From the NCBI RefSeq assembly GCF_964355755.1, contig NC_092676.1, positions 17,716,288-17,776,287 of the forward strand: a DNA stretch of 60,000 bases. The letters run 5' to 3'. A model generated the notes under the pieces. It had not been told where the DNA came from, did not search any database, and was given only the letters and a program-made list of their open reading frames with translations. Positions 25,801-33,094 of the stretch are shown here, piece after piece (position 1 is the first letter of the stretch; the number at the start of each line of letters is the position of its first letter). The DNA is from Antedon mediterranea (Eukaryota; Echinodermata; Crinoidea; Comatulida; Antedonidae). A program made the translations under genes and the position numbers.

Positions 25801-27224
25801 GCAAAGTTTTTTAAATGAAATAATTAATGAAATGATTTCAATTTCATTCAGAAATGTGTTCTTTGCATGAAACAATCGCCAACTTTTCTCGTGAATGCAA
25901 CATTGCATACTCAATATTGAATGAAGATACAGCTAACTATGGACCACATTGGGAAACATTTAACGAGACTGATGTGTCAAACCAATTTATCTATCGAGAT
26001 GCTAGCAAAATCAATGGTTTTCCTTTTGTTGCCAAGCATGCAGTCTACAGTGGCGGTGGCTATGTATACAAAATGAAGGGAAGAATGCGAAAAATTCAAG
26101 ATAGATTAAAGTTTCTGATCGAGCAGCGTTGGTTCGATCAATACACACGGGCGTTATTTATAGAAATTTTTCTTTATAATCCTCAGGTTAATTTGTTTGC
26201 TTCCATCACCCTCTTACTTGAGGTGCTACCTACAGGTGGTGCGTACCCCCATTATAGGATTGATGTTATACGATTATTTCCAAATACAGATAATTTTATG
26301 TACATTAACCTAGTATGTAAATTTATATATTTATTATTTGTAGGCGTCTTTTGTTTCAAAGAAATTAAAAATATAATCAATCAGAAAAAAAAATACTTTC
26401 GAAAAATATCAAACATGTTAGAGTTTATTATTGTGTTGCTTGCATTATTTGCAGCAATATTATTTTTCATGAGAATGAAGATAGTAAATTCTATAGTAAA
26501 AGAAATTGAGGATAAAGATGGTTCAGGGCATGTCAACCTGGCTTTAGCTGTTTACTTTAATGATATATTTAGCTGCCTCCTAGGTTTTATACTATTTTTT
26601 GGGACAGTCAAGTTCCTTAAAATTTTACGCTTCAATGAGTTTATTGCAATATTTTTAAAAATGTTTCAGCATTCTGCAATGGATCTTTTAAGTTATTTTC
26701 TTTTCCTATGGATTATCTTCATTGCATTCACATCTCTTTTCTACATCACCTTTTTAACAATTCTTGAAGACTATTCAAGTTTTATCGTAGCAGCAGAATC
26801 TATAATTGACAATATTATGGGAAATTTTGACTTTGAAACCATCAGATCATCATATAAAATTATAGGCCCTATTTACCTGTTTTCATTACTTACTTCTTTT
26901 ATGTTTTTTTTCTTTAATATGTTTCTTGCGATAATGATAGAAGCCTACGAAGTAATATGTGGTCAGGTAGTATTAGAATTTTCTGCATCAGATCTCTGGA
27001 TGCATTTAGTTAAAAAATTTAAATGGAAGAAATCCCCAAAACCAGATAAAGATAATTTAGAGAATGATGATAACCATTTAGCAAATAGTATTGACATGTT
27101 ACTTATGCATGTAACAAATATGCATATGCATGAACTTCAGTATTCTATTCAAATTGATCATCTTGAAAAAAGTAATTATTTTCACAATAGAAAGGTAGAT
27201 AATAGTTTCCATCCCTCAAAATGA
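315..27224 (+). CDS. Polycystin-1-like protein (REJ-GAIN/GPS-PLAT-11TM), 5' partial, 24 exons
   Basis: Exons read from sequence with GT/AG borders and matching phases: 315-483, 1042-1217, 1592-1843, 4722-4894, 5608-5770, 6357-6382, 6658-6690, 7023-7151, 7640-7765, 7866-7919, 8451-8702, 8975-9353, 9859-10112, 10488-10715, 12320-12421, 13159-13274, 13631-13796, 16008-16286, 23230-23358, 23481-23819, 24148-24289, 24608-24852, 25404-25575, 25852-27224 (TGA 27222-27224). The joined frame is open for 1,824 residues. The domain order REJ, GAIN/GPS, TM1, PLAT, ten further TMs with a polycystin channel region is that of the PKD1 family (PKD1, PKD1L1-3, PKDREJ, sea urchin suREJ). These are large autoproteolysed membrane proteins that pair with PKD2-type channels in cilia or sperm. 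Which paralogue this is cannot be decided, because the N-terminal ectodomain lies outside the window. The first exon enters in phase 1, so no start codon is visible. Confidence 0.93.
2056..4562. repeat. Two-copy tandem repeat, about 1.25 kb unit, CpG-rich, in intron 3
   Basis: Copy A (about 2056-3304) and copy B (about 3305-4562) both begin with a short hairpin (ACTCGTCACTTGAGGACGAG) followed by GGTTATCCGCCCGC. They share long diverged stretches, including the GCGCCGTGCGCGCGTA block. A 300-bp inner segment (about 2678-2965) is repeated again inside copy A (about 2983-3290), but occurs once in copy B (about 4237-4530). Copy B carries a roughly 330-bp insertion at 3471-3800. The density of CG dinucleotides is much higher than in the flanking introns. 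No ORF or transposase was found. Confidence 0.8.
3471..3800 (-). mobile_element. Insertion in tandem copy B with a tRNA-like B box (SINE-like)
   Basis: Copy A of the tandem repeat lacks this segment, so it is an insertion. On the minus strand, 3477-3560 reads like a tRNA-derived promoter: TGGCTAGATGTG as A box and GGGATCGAATCCC as B box about 50 nt later. The acceptor stem does not pair, so this is not a tRNA gene. It is probably a tRNA-derived SINE or similar fragment. The family is not identified. Confidence 0.45.
4558..4676. repeat. 59-bp tandem duplication with hairpin
   Basis: Two adjacent, essentially identical 59-bp units. Each consists of an A-rich run, AGTAACACTACAATTCC, and the hairpin TTATCCGC...GCGGATAA. 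They end just before the acceptor of exon 4 (4721). Confidence 0.85.
4921..5098. mobile_element. MITE, about 178 bp, CAGTAGAAC-type terminal inverted repeats
   Basis: The ends GTAGAACTCC and GGGGTTCTAC are inverted repeats. Inside, further inverted pairs such as CCTATTAAGGGGA and TCCCCTTAATAGG make most of the element foldable. There is no coding capacity. It starts 26 nt after the exon 4 donor. A second element with similar ends lies at 33899-34142. Confidence 0.65.
5100..5607 (+). repeat. Tandem duplication of about 300 bp including a 3' splice site
   Basis: The 5160-5308 segment is repeated at about 5457-5617 with a 12-nt indel. The repeat includes the acceptor and first bases of exon 5 (TTTTAGGTTAGGCCT), so an extra AG followed by the exon start occurs at 5298/5299 upstream of the real one at 5607/5608. 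After the decoy site the frame reads about 15 codons and then stops. Confidence 0.8.
5608..7919 (+). CDS. Exons 5-10: REJ to GAIN region, with two microexons
   Basis: Exons 5608-5770, 6357-6382 (26 nt), 6658-6690 (33 nt), 7023-7151, 7640-7765 and 7866-7919 keep one frame. The 26-nt exon supplies ASNESKSAE after a phase-1 junction. The 33-nt exon is phase 0 at both ends and encodes EQEEDRKASTN, so it could be included or skipped without a frame change. Exons 8-10 are helical, Ser/Thr/Asn-rich and fit the helical part of the GAIN fold, for example LLSNVSVPPSTEALSIQLSA and VTQAMAVVSNALQ. The acidic, lysine-containing microexon segment looks like a flexible linker. No individual function can be assigned. 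Confidence 0.75.
7383..7545 (+). repeat. Dispersed repeat fragment (family shared with 12650-12960)
   Basis: The block with CTGCCAATTCAAGCGATCTC, CATCTGTCC and CAGGTTCTTTAAAATGCAC matches the middle of 12720-12840 (GCCAATTCAGGTGCTCTC, CATCTTCCC, TAGGTTCTTTAAAGTACAC). A related piece in the other orientation lies at 52380-52540. It is non-coding and the family is unidentified. Confidence 0.5.
8451..10715 (+). CDS. Exons 11-14: GAIN domain, GPS cleavage site and TM1
   Basis: Exons 8451-8702, 8975-9353, 9859-10112 and 10488-10715. The GAIN beta part shows NPFNFDD, a conserved VSLAFKTEGG and DISEPIEIMIP. The GPS motif spans the exon 13/14 junction: GCNFWSKEKNTWTSEGC, then QCLCTHLTSF. Autoproteolysis is expected between Leu and Thr of HLT, at 10538/10539, about residue 745 of the visible protein. 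The paired Cys and Trp of a functional GPS are all present, so cleavage is likely. A Ser/Glu-rich insert (EFKEEEDDGAHSSSSSS) sits in the GAIN domain just before the GPS. TM1 follows (ITIYVTCIVSYVFFTLIFIW), then a basic stop-transfer RRKDKK. Confidence 0.92.
9450..9745 (+). pseudogene. Decayed LINE reverse-transcriptase C-terminal fragment in intron 12
   Basis: Conceptual translation gives HIQHQAAKIILGRLKLSRS followed by TDAIKLLLGACLYKQFKLVI and, after a stop, YKSFSVADPKL. This is the pattern of the C-terminal part of non-LTR retrotransposon ORF2 proteins, where an NRAAKIILG motif is followed by a later FSV-P-LW motif. It contains stops and frame breaks and has no intact end. Confidence 0.6.
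10804..12125. mobile_element. Palindromic fold-back/MITE element copy 1 (TA target site), intron 14
   Basis: It starts GCCTGGGTGCAG and ends CTGCACCCAGGC, with TA on both sides (10802-10803, 12126-12127). The left and right halves are long inverted repeats of about 550 bp meeting near 11360. A roughly 175-bp segment in the right half is tandemly duplicated (about 11400-11570 and 11571-11740), which copy 2 lacks. It has no transposase; the short ORFs on both strands are mirror images of the arms. It is probably mobilised in trans by a TA-targeting DNA transposase. Confidence 0.88.
12320..13796 (+). CDS. Exons 15-17: intracellular PLAT domain cassette
   Basis: Exons 12320-12421, 13159-13274 and 13631-13796 total 384 nt (128 codons), entering and leaving in phase 0. 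They encode a complete PLAT/LH2 beta-sandwich between TM1 and TM2: YFYEVTVVTADRLSSATNSK, then VSFIISGSDNDT, then VRIWHDNSG and SWFLNSIIIRN, ending FNNWLSLTDGDGL. In polycystin-1-family proteins this domain binds lipid or protein partners on the cytosolic face. The three exons are flanked on both sides by near-identical palindromic elements in opposite orientation (10804-12125 and 14784-15928). Removing all three exons would keep the reading frame. Confidence 0.9.
12650..12960. repeat. Dispersed repeat in intron 15
   Basis: It contains TGCACAAGGTCCTCAACACA, GCCAATTCAGGTGCTCTC and AGGTTCTTTAAAGTACACAA, which recur in related form at 7383-7545 and, on the opposite strand, at 52380-52540. There is no ORF above background. 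Confidence 0.5.
13315..13460. repeat. Dispersed repeat remnant (GGTACCC ... CACCTGGATGGAGAGAGGCAA type)
   Basis: The stretch around GAGGTACCCTTTTGTACACC followed by TGGATGGAGAGAGGCAA resembles a short repeat I recognise as common in marine invertebrate DNA. Support is pattern recollection only. It lies in intron 16, between two PLAT exons. Confidence 0.35.
14441..14511 (+). pseudogene. tRNA-Asp-like sequence (decayed tRNA gene or SINE head)
   Basis: The acceptor stem GCCCCAG/TTGGGGC pairs over 7 bp. The D arm GTCT-AATGGTTA-GGAC and the anticodon stem TCTGC/GCAGA are intact. The T stem has two mismatches. The anticodon loop ATATCAA would give anticodon ATC at 14474-14476. A normal tRNA-Asp loop has GTC, and the change from CACGTC to CATATC is what double CpG deamination would give. 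The T arm also shows C-to-T and G-to-A changes. The sequence continues to an AATAAAG-rich tail near 14640-14660, so a tRNA-derived SINE is more likely than a working tRNA. Confidence 0.65.
14784..15928. mobile_element. Palindromic fold-back/MITE element copy 2, inverted relative to copy 1, intron 17
   Basis: It has the same ends as copy 1 (GCCTGGGTGCAG...CTGCACCCAGGC) and TA flanks (14782-14783, 15929-15930). The arms meet near 15350. The subterminal difference that marks each end (TACAAATTTTGCGGG versus AACAATTATTATACAC) shows that copy 2 is the reverse complement of copy 1. The two are nearly identical over their common length, with differences of the order of single bases per hundred, so insertion or gene conversion is recent. 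Confidence 0.88.
16008..16286 (+). CDS. Exon 18: post-PLAT linker and TM2
   Basis: One 279-nt phase 0/0 exon. It encodes FGHLFGGHARKAIRDDHLWF then SVFLRPPESNFTCMQRAVCC, the signature linker before TM2 in PKD1-like proteins, followed by the hydrophobic MMVMWLEMLVNIMWY. The donor at 16287 is directly followed, after about 30 nt, by the 6.8 kb minisatellite of intron 18. The next exon is therefore almost 7 kb away. Confidence 0.9.
16317..23104 (+). repeat. Minisatellite, about 130 copies of a 52-bp unit, filling intron 18
   Basis: The unit can be written in three pieces: CTCAACATGCAGTGCATCAA, CTGTCAATATTCACCTCCCA, AGTCCTACATGC. Common variants are TGTAG for TGCAG, CTGACAATA for CTGTCAATA, CTTTTCAAG for CTCCCAAG, and an ACAGCAG short form. 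Because 52 is not a multiple of 3 and the unit lacks stops in the forward frames except through the TGTAG variant, long spurious ORFs (up to 350 codons at 17604-18656) appear. The variant order is repeated at larger scale: 17400-18180 recurs at +3345 bp, and one block recurs near 17604, 18641, 19123, 20429 and 20949. It is an intronic satellite, not coding, because the flanking exons join in phase 0 without it. Confidence 0.97.
23230..24852 (+). CDS. Exons 19-22: TM3 to TM6
   Basis: Exons 23230-23358, 23481-23819, 24148-24289 and 24608-24852. TM3 is IGVGIMSNLIVLPVSVLVIA. A cytosolic loop with a strongly basic run (IKRRRRKKKKTK) precedes LFPWWAIIPAW, the conserved entry to TM4. TM5 is LTSLLVSMFFGILLTQPIK. 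Exon 21 encodes an acidic, Asn/Gln-rich loop (ESDDEENDEDIPDDIKNNN). Exon 22 has the basic KLEKKRKQRLYEMK stretch, then TM6 (VLIEIFIHCTFVIIAFVICY) and SEFDPNAYKYKSH, the start of the large extracellular polycystin (TOP) domain. Confidence 0.9.
25291..25357 (+). repeat. SINE 3' tail fragment in intron 22
   Basis: CCTAATCTAATTTCCTCAAT followed by CTTGAGGACGATATTAAATA and CCTTACC matches the 3' part of the element at 33943-34069 (TTGAGGACAAATATGAATAC, CTTTACC). Only the tail is present. Confidence 0.5.
25404..27224 (+). CDS. Exons 23-24: polycystin channel domain and C-terminus
   Basis: Exon 25404-25575 holds NFWPWMMNIFLPAVYAP and LGYPVLRQLRIKPG. The 1,373-nt last exon, 25852-27224, carries the rest of the TOP domain (CNIAYSILNEDTANYG, YSGGGYVYKMKG), five hydrophobic segments and the pore. 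S4 (FGTVKFLKILRFNEF) has few basic residues. The pore loop reads IIDNIMGNFDFETI with MGN at 26817-26825, and S6 contains GPIYLFSLLTSFMFFFFNMF. Compared with the LGD filter known from PKD2, the acidic residue is Asn here. The tail after S6 is about 90 residues, with an amphipathic helix near the end (MLLMHVTNMHMHELQYSIQI). No EF-hand is visible. The whole S2-S6 region is intronless. Confidence 0.92.
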
Positions 27225-27774
27225 TCATGAATCATGATCATCATCATCATGTGGATGATGTAATTAATTGCTTAGATTGACATAAAATGAATCATTCACT
27301 TTGCTTATCCTCAACCATAGACTTCGATGCAACCTAAATACAAAAACACACTGTACCTATTATTCTTTTTAAAACTTGAGAAGCCTGTAGAGGGTATATA
27401 GTTTAACTGCAGTACTATGGAACGCCTCCTCTGCCTTCAGTTCACATTTATCATGCAGTACACACCAATCGTCATGCAGTAAACACCAATGGTCATGCAG
27501 TACACACCAAACGTCATGCAGTACACACCAATCGTTATGCAGTACACACCAATCGTCATGCAGTACACACCAAACATCATGCAGTACACACCAATTGTCA
27601 TGCAGTACACACTAAACATCATGCAGTACACACAAAACATCATGCAATACACACCAATCGTCATGCAGTACACACCAATCGTCATGCAGTACACACCAGT
27701 CGTCATGCAGTACACACCAATGGTCATGCAGTACACACCAATCGTCATGCAGTACACACCAATCGTCATGCAGT

Positions 27775-28015
27775 GAAATATTGCATAATTTATACCGCCA
27801 CCTATCGACAAAATCGAATATCATGTGACGTTTATTAGACGGCTGTAAAACTAAGACTATTTAAACTTGTGTAGCGGTTAAAATAAGTACAGTATGTCAA
27901 GCATAAAAGATAAAGAAAAGTCGATGGCCTTAGTTTTACAACCGTCTAATAAACGTCATGTGATATTCGATTCTGTCGATAGGTGGCAGTATAAATTACG
28001 CAATATTTCACTGCA
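27775..28015. repeat. Core palindrome of the fold-back element
   Basis: About 80-bp arms (27775-27855 and 27929-28015) are inverted copies with a few mismatches, containing AATATTGCATAATTTATACC and its complement. They are separated by about 70 bp of unique sequence. Confidence 0.85.
27948..27953 (+). promoter_or_regulatory. First AATAAA downstream of the polycystin-like stop codon
   Basis: I find no AATAAA or ATTAAA between the stop (27224) and this site. It lies inside the fold-back element. A second AATAAA is at 28502-28507 in the nested LINE tail. Use as a poly(A) signal is inferred only. Confidence 0.3.
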
Positions 28016-28310
28016 TGACGATTAGTGTGTACTGCATGACGATTGGTGTGTACTGCATGACGATTGGTGTGTACTGCATGAGCATTGGTGTGTACTGCAT
28101 GATGTTTGGTGTGTACTGCATGTTTGGTGTGTACTGCATGATGTTTGGTGTGTACTGCATGATAAATGTGAACTGAAGGCAGAGGAGGCGTTTCATAGTG
28201 TATTGCATGACGATTGGTGTGTACTGCATGACGATTGGTGTGTACTGCATGACCATTGGTGTGTACTGCATGACCATTGGTGTGTACTGCATGACCATTG
28301 GTGTGTACTG

Positions 28311-28530
28311 TGACTGACACAGGAAAAAATATCCACAAACCGTTTCAGATTTTCACCAATGTACATAGCATGCAATTTATTTAACAAAAACTTTTCAAGA
28401 TCGTCACTTGTATCATTTGTATTTATTTATATAGTTATCACATCGTATTATTTATTCTACTCGGGTACAAAACATATCTCGAAATTGTTAACAATTTTGA
28501 CAATAAAGTTATCTTGTATCTTGTATCTTG
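28311..28530 (+). mobile_element. Truncated LINE 3' end with TCTTGTA tail, nested in the fold-back element
   Basis: A unique stretch interrupts the 21-bp array. It ends ATTTTGACAATAAAGTTATC followed by tandem TTGTATC units. This is the usual form of a 3'-truncated non-LTR retrotransposon with a short tail repeat. The 5' part is missing. Confidence 0.55.
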
Positions 28531-29040
28531 TACTGCATGACCATTGGTGTGTACTGCATGACCATTGGTGTGTACTGCATGACGATTGGTGTGTACTGGA
28601 TGACCATTGGTGTGTACTGCATGACCTTTGGTGTGTACTGCATGACCATTGGTATGTACTGCATGACCATTGGTATGTACTGCATGACCATTGGTTTGTA
28701 CTGCATGACGATTGGTGTGTACTGCATGACGTTTGGTGTGTACTGCATGACGATTGGTGTGTACTGCATGACCATTGGTGTGTACTGCATGACCATTGGT
28801 GTGTACTGCATGACCATTGGTGTGTACTGCATGACCATTGGTTTGTACTGCATGACGATTGGTGTGTACTGCATGACGATTGGTGTGTACTGCATGATGT
28901 TTGGTGTGTACTGCATGACGATTGGTGTGTACTGCATGACCATTGGTGTGTACTGCATGACCATTGGTGTGTACTGCATGACCATTGGTGTGTACTGCAT
29001 AGATGTGAACTGAAGGCAGAGGAGGCGTTCCATACAGTAC

Positions 29041-31104
29041 AGCTATTGTTATACTCATGCTTGAATAAGTTTTCAAGGTTACCCACTTTGTTAGGTGTAG
29101 CTCATTAATTCATATAACCTAATTTACATATTTCAGCCACATGGTTGGCCAGAGAGAGTCTTTAGTTGTTTTCTTTTGTTCAAATTAGTAGCAGTGAAGG
29201 TGGAAGCACCATTTTTTTTAAATACCAGTACAGCATAGTAGAATCACAATACAACCAGCAATACTAGTCTAGTGCACCTAGCCATTGTAGATAGCAAGTA
29301 TTCAGTACAGGATAGTACCAGTGTACAATTAAGTTTATCATTTACCTATTTGTGTTAAATTTACCTGCTTTTAGAGAAAATTGTATTGTTTTTGAAAATT
29401 ATACAAGAAGATGACAATATGTGTAGGCCTACTGTATCAACAAGTGGTCAACATTATGGCACCACCCATGGTTGTACAGGTTATAAATATTAGGTAAGCC
29501 CCATTCTTATTTGTCGTATTTTTAATTGTTTCTTTTCTAAATCCACATGTAGCCATACCTTATTACGAGATCTGTCAAGGCAAACAAACATTTCTGTATC
29601 GCTCTACCAATGTATGTAATCTATACAAATTATTTTAATTATTAATTTGCATTTTTCCATATTATTCTTAATATGCTTGTAATTATTTAAAATACTTTTA
29701 CCATTTTTTTTTACTGTTTTTTTTTTTTAACTTACGAAACTTTACTACTGGTAATGAAAGTGAATAAGAATAAAGTAACATATATAAATTTGTACAGAGA
29801 AACGAATTATCATCTTGATTTAGATTTTTTCATGTTTTATTTGTATCCCCTTTATTGATATCTAGCCACTGATAATGCAGTATTGTCATTTTTTTTCTTG
29901 GTAAATAGGCACTAAAGAAACCTTATATTTATTATTCATTTTTAAATTTATTTGTTTAAACCCTTTTGTTTTGCAACATAACTTCCTATATCACTGTAAT
30001 ACTGCCTAATGGACCAAAGGGCTTGAAAAGGATAGAATGTAAGATGACATATTTTGGGTGATTTTTCATATTCACAACCTTACAGTATATTTCTATATAC
30101 ACCATAAATAATAAGGCAATATGTGCACATTATAGCTATTATTATGTAAAATATATATTTTACTAATATAATGTACAGTATTTAAAAGTAGCAAATTTTA
30201 GTTTTTTAAGTCCTTGAATTGTACTGTATTTTTTTAATTTTACCAATTTATTCTTTATATATACATTCATTAAACAAATATGAAAGAAAATAAATCTATT
30301 TTTCTTTTCTTTTATTACAACAGTAAATATAGTTTTATCAATAATCAGGTTACATGAGCTTTAATACAGTAATACTAAACAATAAAATGACATTAAATTT
30401 GTACTAAATTTATTTATAGTTGAATAGAACAAAACAACATTAAAATTTCACACACATTTTCGCTTGTGACAATTCTACATATGACGTTACCTTAATTATT
30501 CACTAGATTAGTGAGTATACAAAACAAATATGTAAAATGTTTAAACCTATTAAATCCATTAAAAATATAAAAAATTTGGCACAAACAGTATCTTAATTTA
30601 CTATACAGTAATACAAATCTTTAAATGAGTAAACAGCCTAATTGTTTGCAAAATGTACATATTCAGCCATAATCAAGGTCTATACAAATAAAATCAAGCT
30701 AGCATGTGTAGGTTCTAGGATTATTACTATAAGGTTTTTGTTGTACGAAAATATACATCTCATGGTACAAATCTATGTCCCATGTCAAAATTGAGAGTTT
30801 CGGGTTCAACTGCTTCATTTAGCATTACAAAATTATGTACAATATTCACCATGTAAATTAGAAGTGAAATAACACATTCCTATATGTTTGCAGGTACTAT
30901 GTCATAACCAGGTCATTTCGTCCTACTGTAAAGCATTGATCAACACCTCACAAAAAGGGTCACAAGGCTAGAAGCAGAACTAGACTAGCTAGATCCTATC
31001 ATACCATTTATAAAATCATTAACACTATGTTTTTGAAATACAAATATAAAATTCACAAAATTATGTACAAAACATGTTAAAATCGTAAATTTCCTTTCAC
31101 AATA
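29041..31104. other. Intergenic DNA without recognisable features
   Basis: About 2 kb of AT-rich sequence between the convergent genes. I see no exon-like frame, no strong repeat structure and no RNA gene. A short stretch near 29820-29925 resembles 58760-58840 weakly, and is probably a dispersed repeat. Confidence 0.6.
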
Positions 31105-32068
31105 GAGAGGTTTCGCAACCTTACGAATATGATAACGAAAACGGATACGTCACACATTTGTGAAACTTTTGAGCTGATCCCCATTTCATATTCGTAAAGC
31201 GTATTCGTGTTGACGAATATCACCAGTCATATTCGTAACTACAAAACGAGTATAGTTTTTGATCTATTTTGCACATTTTGCATTTGAATCAGGAATGATT
31301 CATGATTATAATATAATTATAGATTTATCTATATATAAATTTACGTAAGGGCAAAATTTGGTAAATCGCGCCTTACTTCTAGAATTTTTACTCGATGGTA
31401 TATAAAGTTGGTTCGTACTTTCGGTACTGATTTTAACCACCTGATGTAACCATGTTTACTAATTAAATTAAGTTAGATAATTAGTTATTGACGATTAAAA
31501 CGAATTTAGGTTCAACGATTTGCCCCAAATAGGGGTGTTTTCCGATCGTGGTATACACTGTCTAATGGATGTCCATCTTGAAAAATACCCGCCACAAAAA
31601 TGCGAGGAGGCTTCGCATTTTCCTATCTCCTCCTACGATAATTGTTTTTAATAGCTGAAAACTGGTTGAACAGCTAGAGTAAATTGTACAATCGTATATT
31701 GAATCTATCAAAATAGTATTTTTTAAAGAAAATCGGCCTGTCTTCAACATTATGATATCATAATGTTGAAGACAGGCCGATTTTCTTTAAAAAATACTAT
31801 AAAATACTATTTTGATAGATTCAATATACGATTGTACAAATGTATTGATTTGCGATGAATGGAACATCCCAATCTCTCAGTCTGCCAGAGTTTGGTTTAA
31901 CACAAGTAGGTAAATTTATGAGCCCTTGGTTTAACACATACGGTAGGTAAATATATGGGCCCTTTGAGAATAAACTTGCAATACTTTGACAATACTGTAA
32001 ATAACTATTTTACGTGTGCGTGACGTATCCGTTTTCGTTATCGTATTCGTAAGATTGCGAAACCTCTC
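31105..32068. mobile_element. TIR element copy 1 (GAGAGGTTTCGCAACCTTAC family, TA target)
   Basis: The ends GAGAGGTTTCGCAACCTTAC and ...TTGCGAAACCTCTC are inverted repeats flanked by TA. The subterminal GATAACGAAAACGGATACGT also repeats inverted. Related copies lie at 56475-56932 and at 59587 to the window end. In this copy the centre is replaced by about 650 bp that includes the perfect palindrome at 31684-31839. There is no transposase. Confidence 0.85.
31684..31839. repeat. Perfect long palindrome, 73-bp arms
   Basis: The arms meet at GATATC (31754-31759) with no spacer. The left arm 31684-31756 matches the right arm exactly, except for a 10-bp duplication (AAAATACTAT) in the right arm. 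Such perfect, spacer-free palindromes are unstable, so it should be young, or an assembly fold-back artefact. Confidence 0.92.
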
Positions 32069-32244
32069 TATTATCAGCACACACATAATATTCCCACACA
32101 CTATTTGTCATAACAGTAGTATTAAATAGTAAATCAGCTCTAAAAAGAAAATTGAGATACTTTAGTCAAGCCTCGTTAAAATGCCAAGCCAGCAATTTGT
32201 CAAATACTATTTATTTAATTTGTAACTAAATTTTCTATTAATTA

Positions 32245-32250
32245 TTTATT
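32245..32250 (-). promoter_or_regulatory. Candidate poly(A) signal for LOXHD1
   Basis: AATAAA on the minus strand, about 180 nt past the TAA at 32429-32431. It is the first such hexamer after the stop. There is no independent support for the cleavage site. Confidence 0.35.
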
Positions 32251-32428
32251 CCAAAATTAGTACTGAACATAGTATTTCAATCAATAGATCAAAATTAATT
32301 ACATACTGCAATTAATACTGTGATATAAAAAAATCATAAAGCAGGGGTCCGGTTAGAGATAGTAAAACCTGTGTCCTTTGTCCCACGTAGAATTCCCGAG
32401 CTGGTTTCGGCCTAAACAAAAGAATTTC

Positions 32429-33094
32429 TTAGGATTTTTGGGGGAAGAGCTCTTTAAACAATTCACCATCTCCTTTCTTCTTGTCTAACCATTTCCCACA
32501 TGGAAAGACTGTTCTTTCATTGTTTGCTGTGTTTATTATTTCTACTCTGTCACAAAGCCATGCTGCATTTTTAAATCCTGCATTATCATGTTCTATTCGT
32601 ATTTTCTGCAGTTTGCCCAAATCCAATATTTCTAATTTGAATTTATCAGTTTGACCTGTAAGAAAACAAACCATGTGATCAATGTTTTGTAAATAGTAAA
32701 AAAAACTGCAAGAACAAAGAAAGCCAAGACTCAACTTAGTTTTTGGTGAAACAAATAAAACTATCGTTCAATGCAAGTCAAGGTACAGTATCTTTTTGCC
32801 TAAGCTAGGCCTTCCATCATGATTGTGTTGCATATGTTGCATTCTAAGCTTCCATACATCATAGAATCAAATTGAAACAAGTACATTAACACAATTGTTT
32901 ACAAAGCTTAGCTGAAATCTCCCTATTAATAATATATTTACCCTTTTCAAACAAATCCCTCCATTTTTGTTTCAGCGCTTGTTTTCCAGAATCTCCATTT
33001 GTTCCATAAATTGTAATGCTTACATTTGCATCTGTGCCTGCGCCTTTCTCATCTGATGTCACTACAATAACCTCATAGTGAACTGGAGCCAGAT
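32429..33094 (-). CDS. LOXHD1: LOXHD1 PLAT 17 and C-terminus
   Basis: Exons 33094-32942 and 32655-32429. Motifs are [56 protein letters not shown] and [20 protein letters not shown]. The protein ends LFPQKS directly after the last beta strand, without a tail. Confidence 0.94.

Larger units (their letters stand above)
27416..29034. mobile_element. Fold-back element with 21-bp subrepeat arms and CAGTAC target duplication
   Basis: The outer ends are inverted: TATGGAACGCCTCCTCTGCC at 27416 and its complement ending CGTTCCATA at 29034. The 6-bp CAGTAC directly flanks both (27410-27415, 29035-29040). Next come about 15 copies of a 21-bp unit (CATGCAGTACACACCAATCG type), then a long palindromic core (27775-28015), then units in the opposite orientation. 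An internal copy of the end sequence sits at about 28158-28199. After it come about 5 more units, a LINE tail (28311-28530) and about 22 more units. Arms made of tandem subrepeats are the hallmark of Foldback-type elements. There is no transposase. All ORFs here are periodic artefacts. Confidence 0.88.

Noticed and set aside
16317-27775. Shared word CATGCAGT in the 52-bp and 21-bp units as evidence of common origin
   Set aside because: Eight bases in AT-rich repeats is not enough. The rest of the units do not align.
27437-29108. Long ORFs on both strands reading MTIGVYC- or THQWSCS-like heptads
   Set aside because: They are translations of the 21-bp subrepeats (a multiple of three) in the fold-back element arms. 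Equivalent ORFs exist on both strands.
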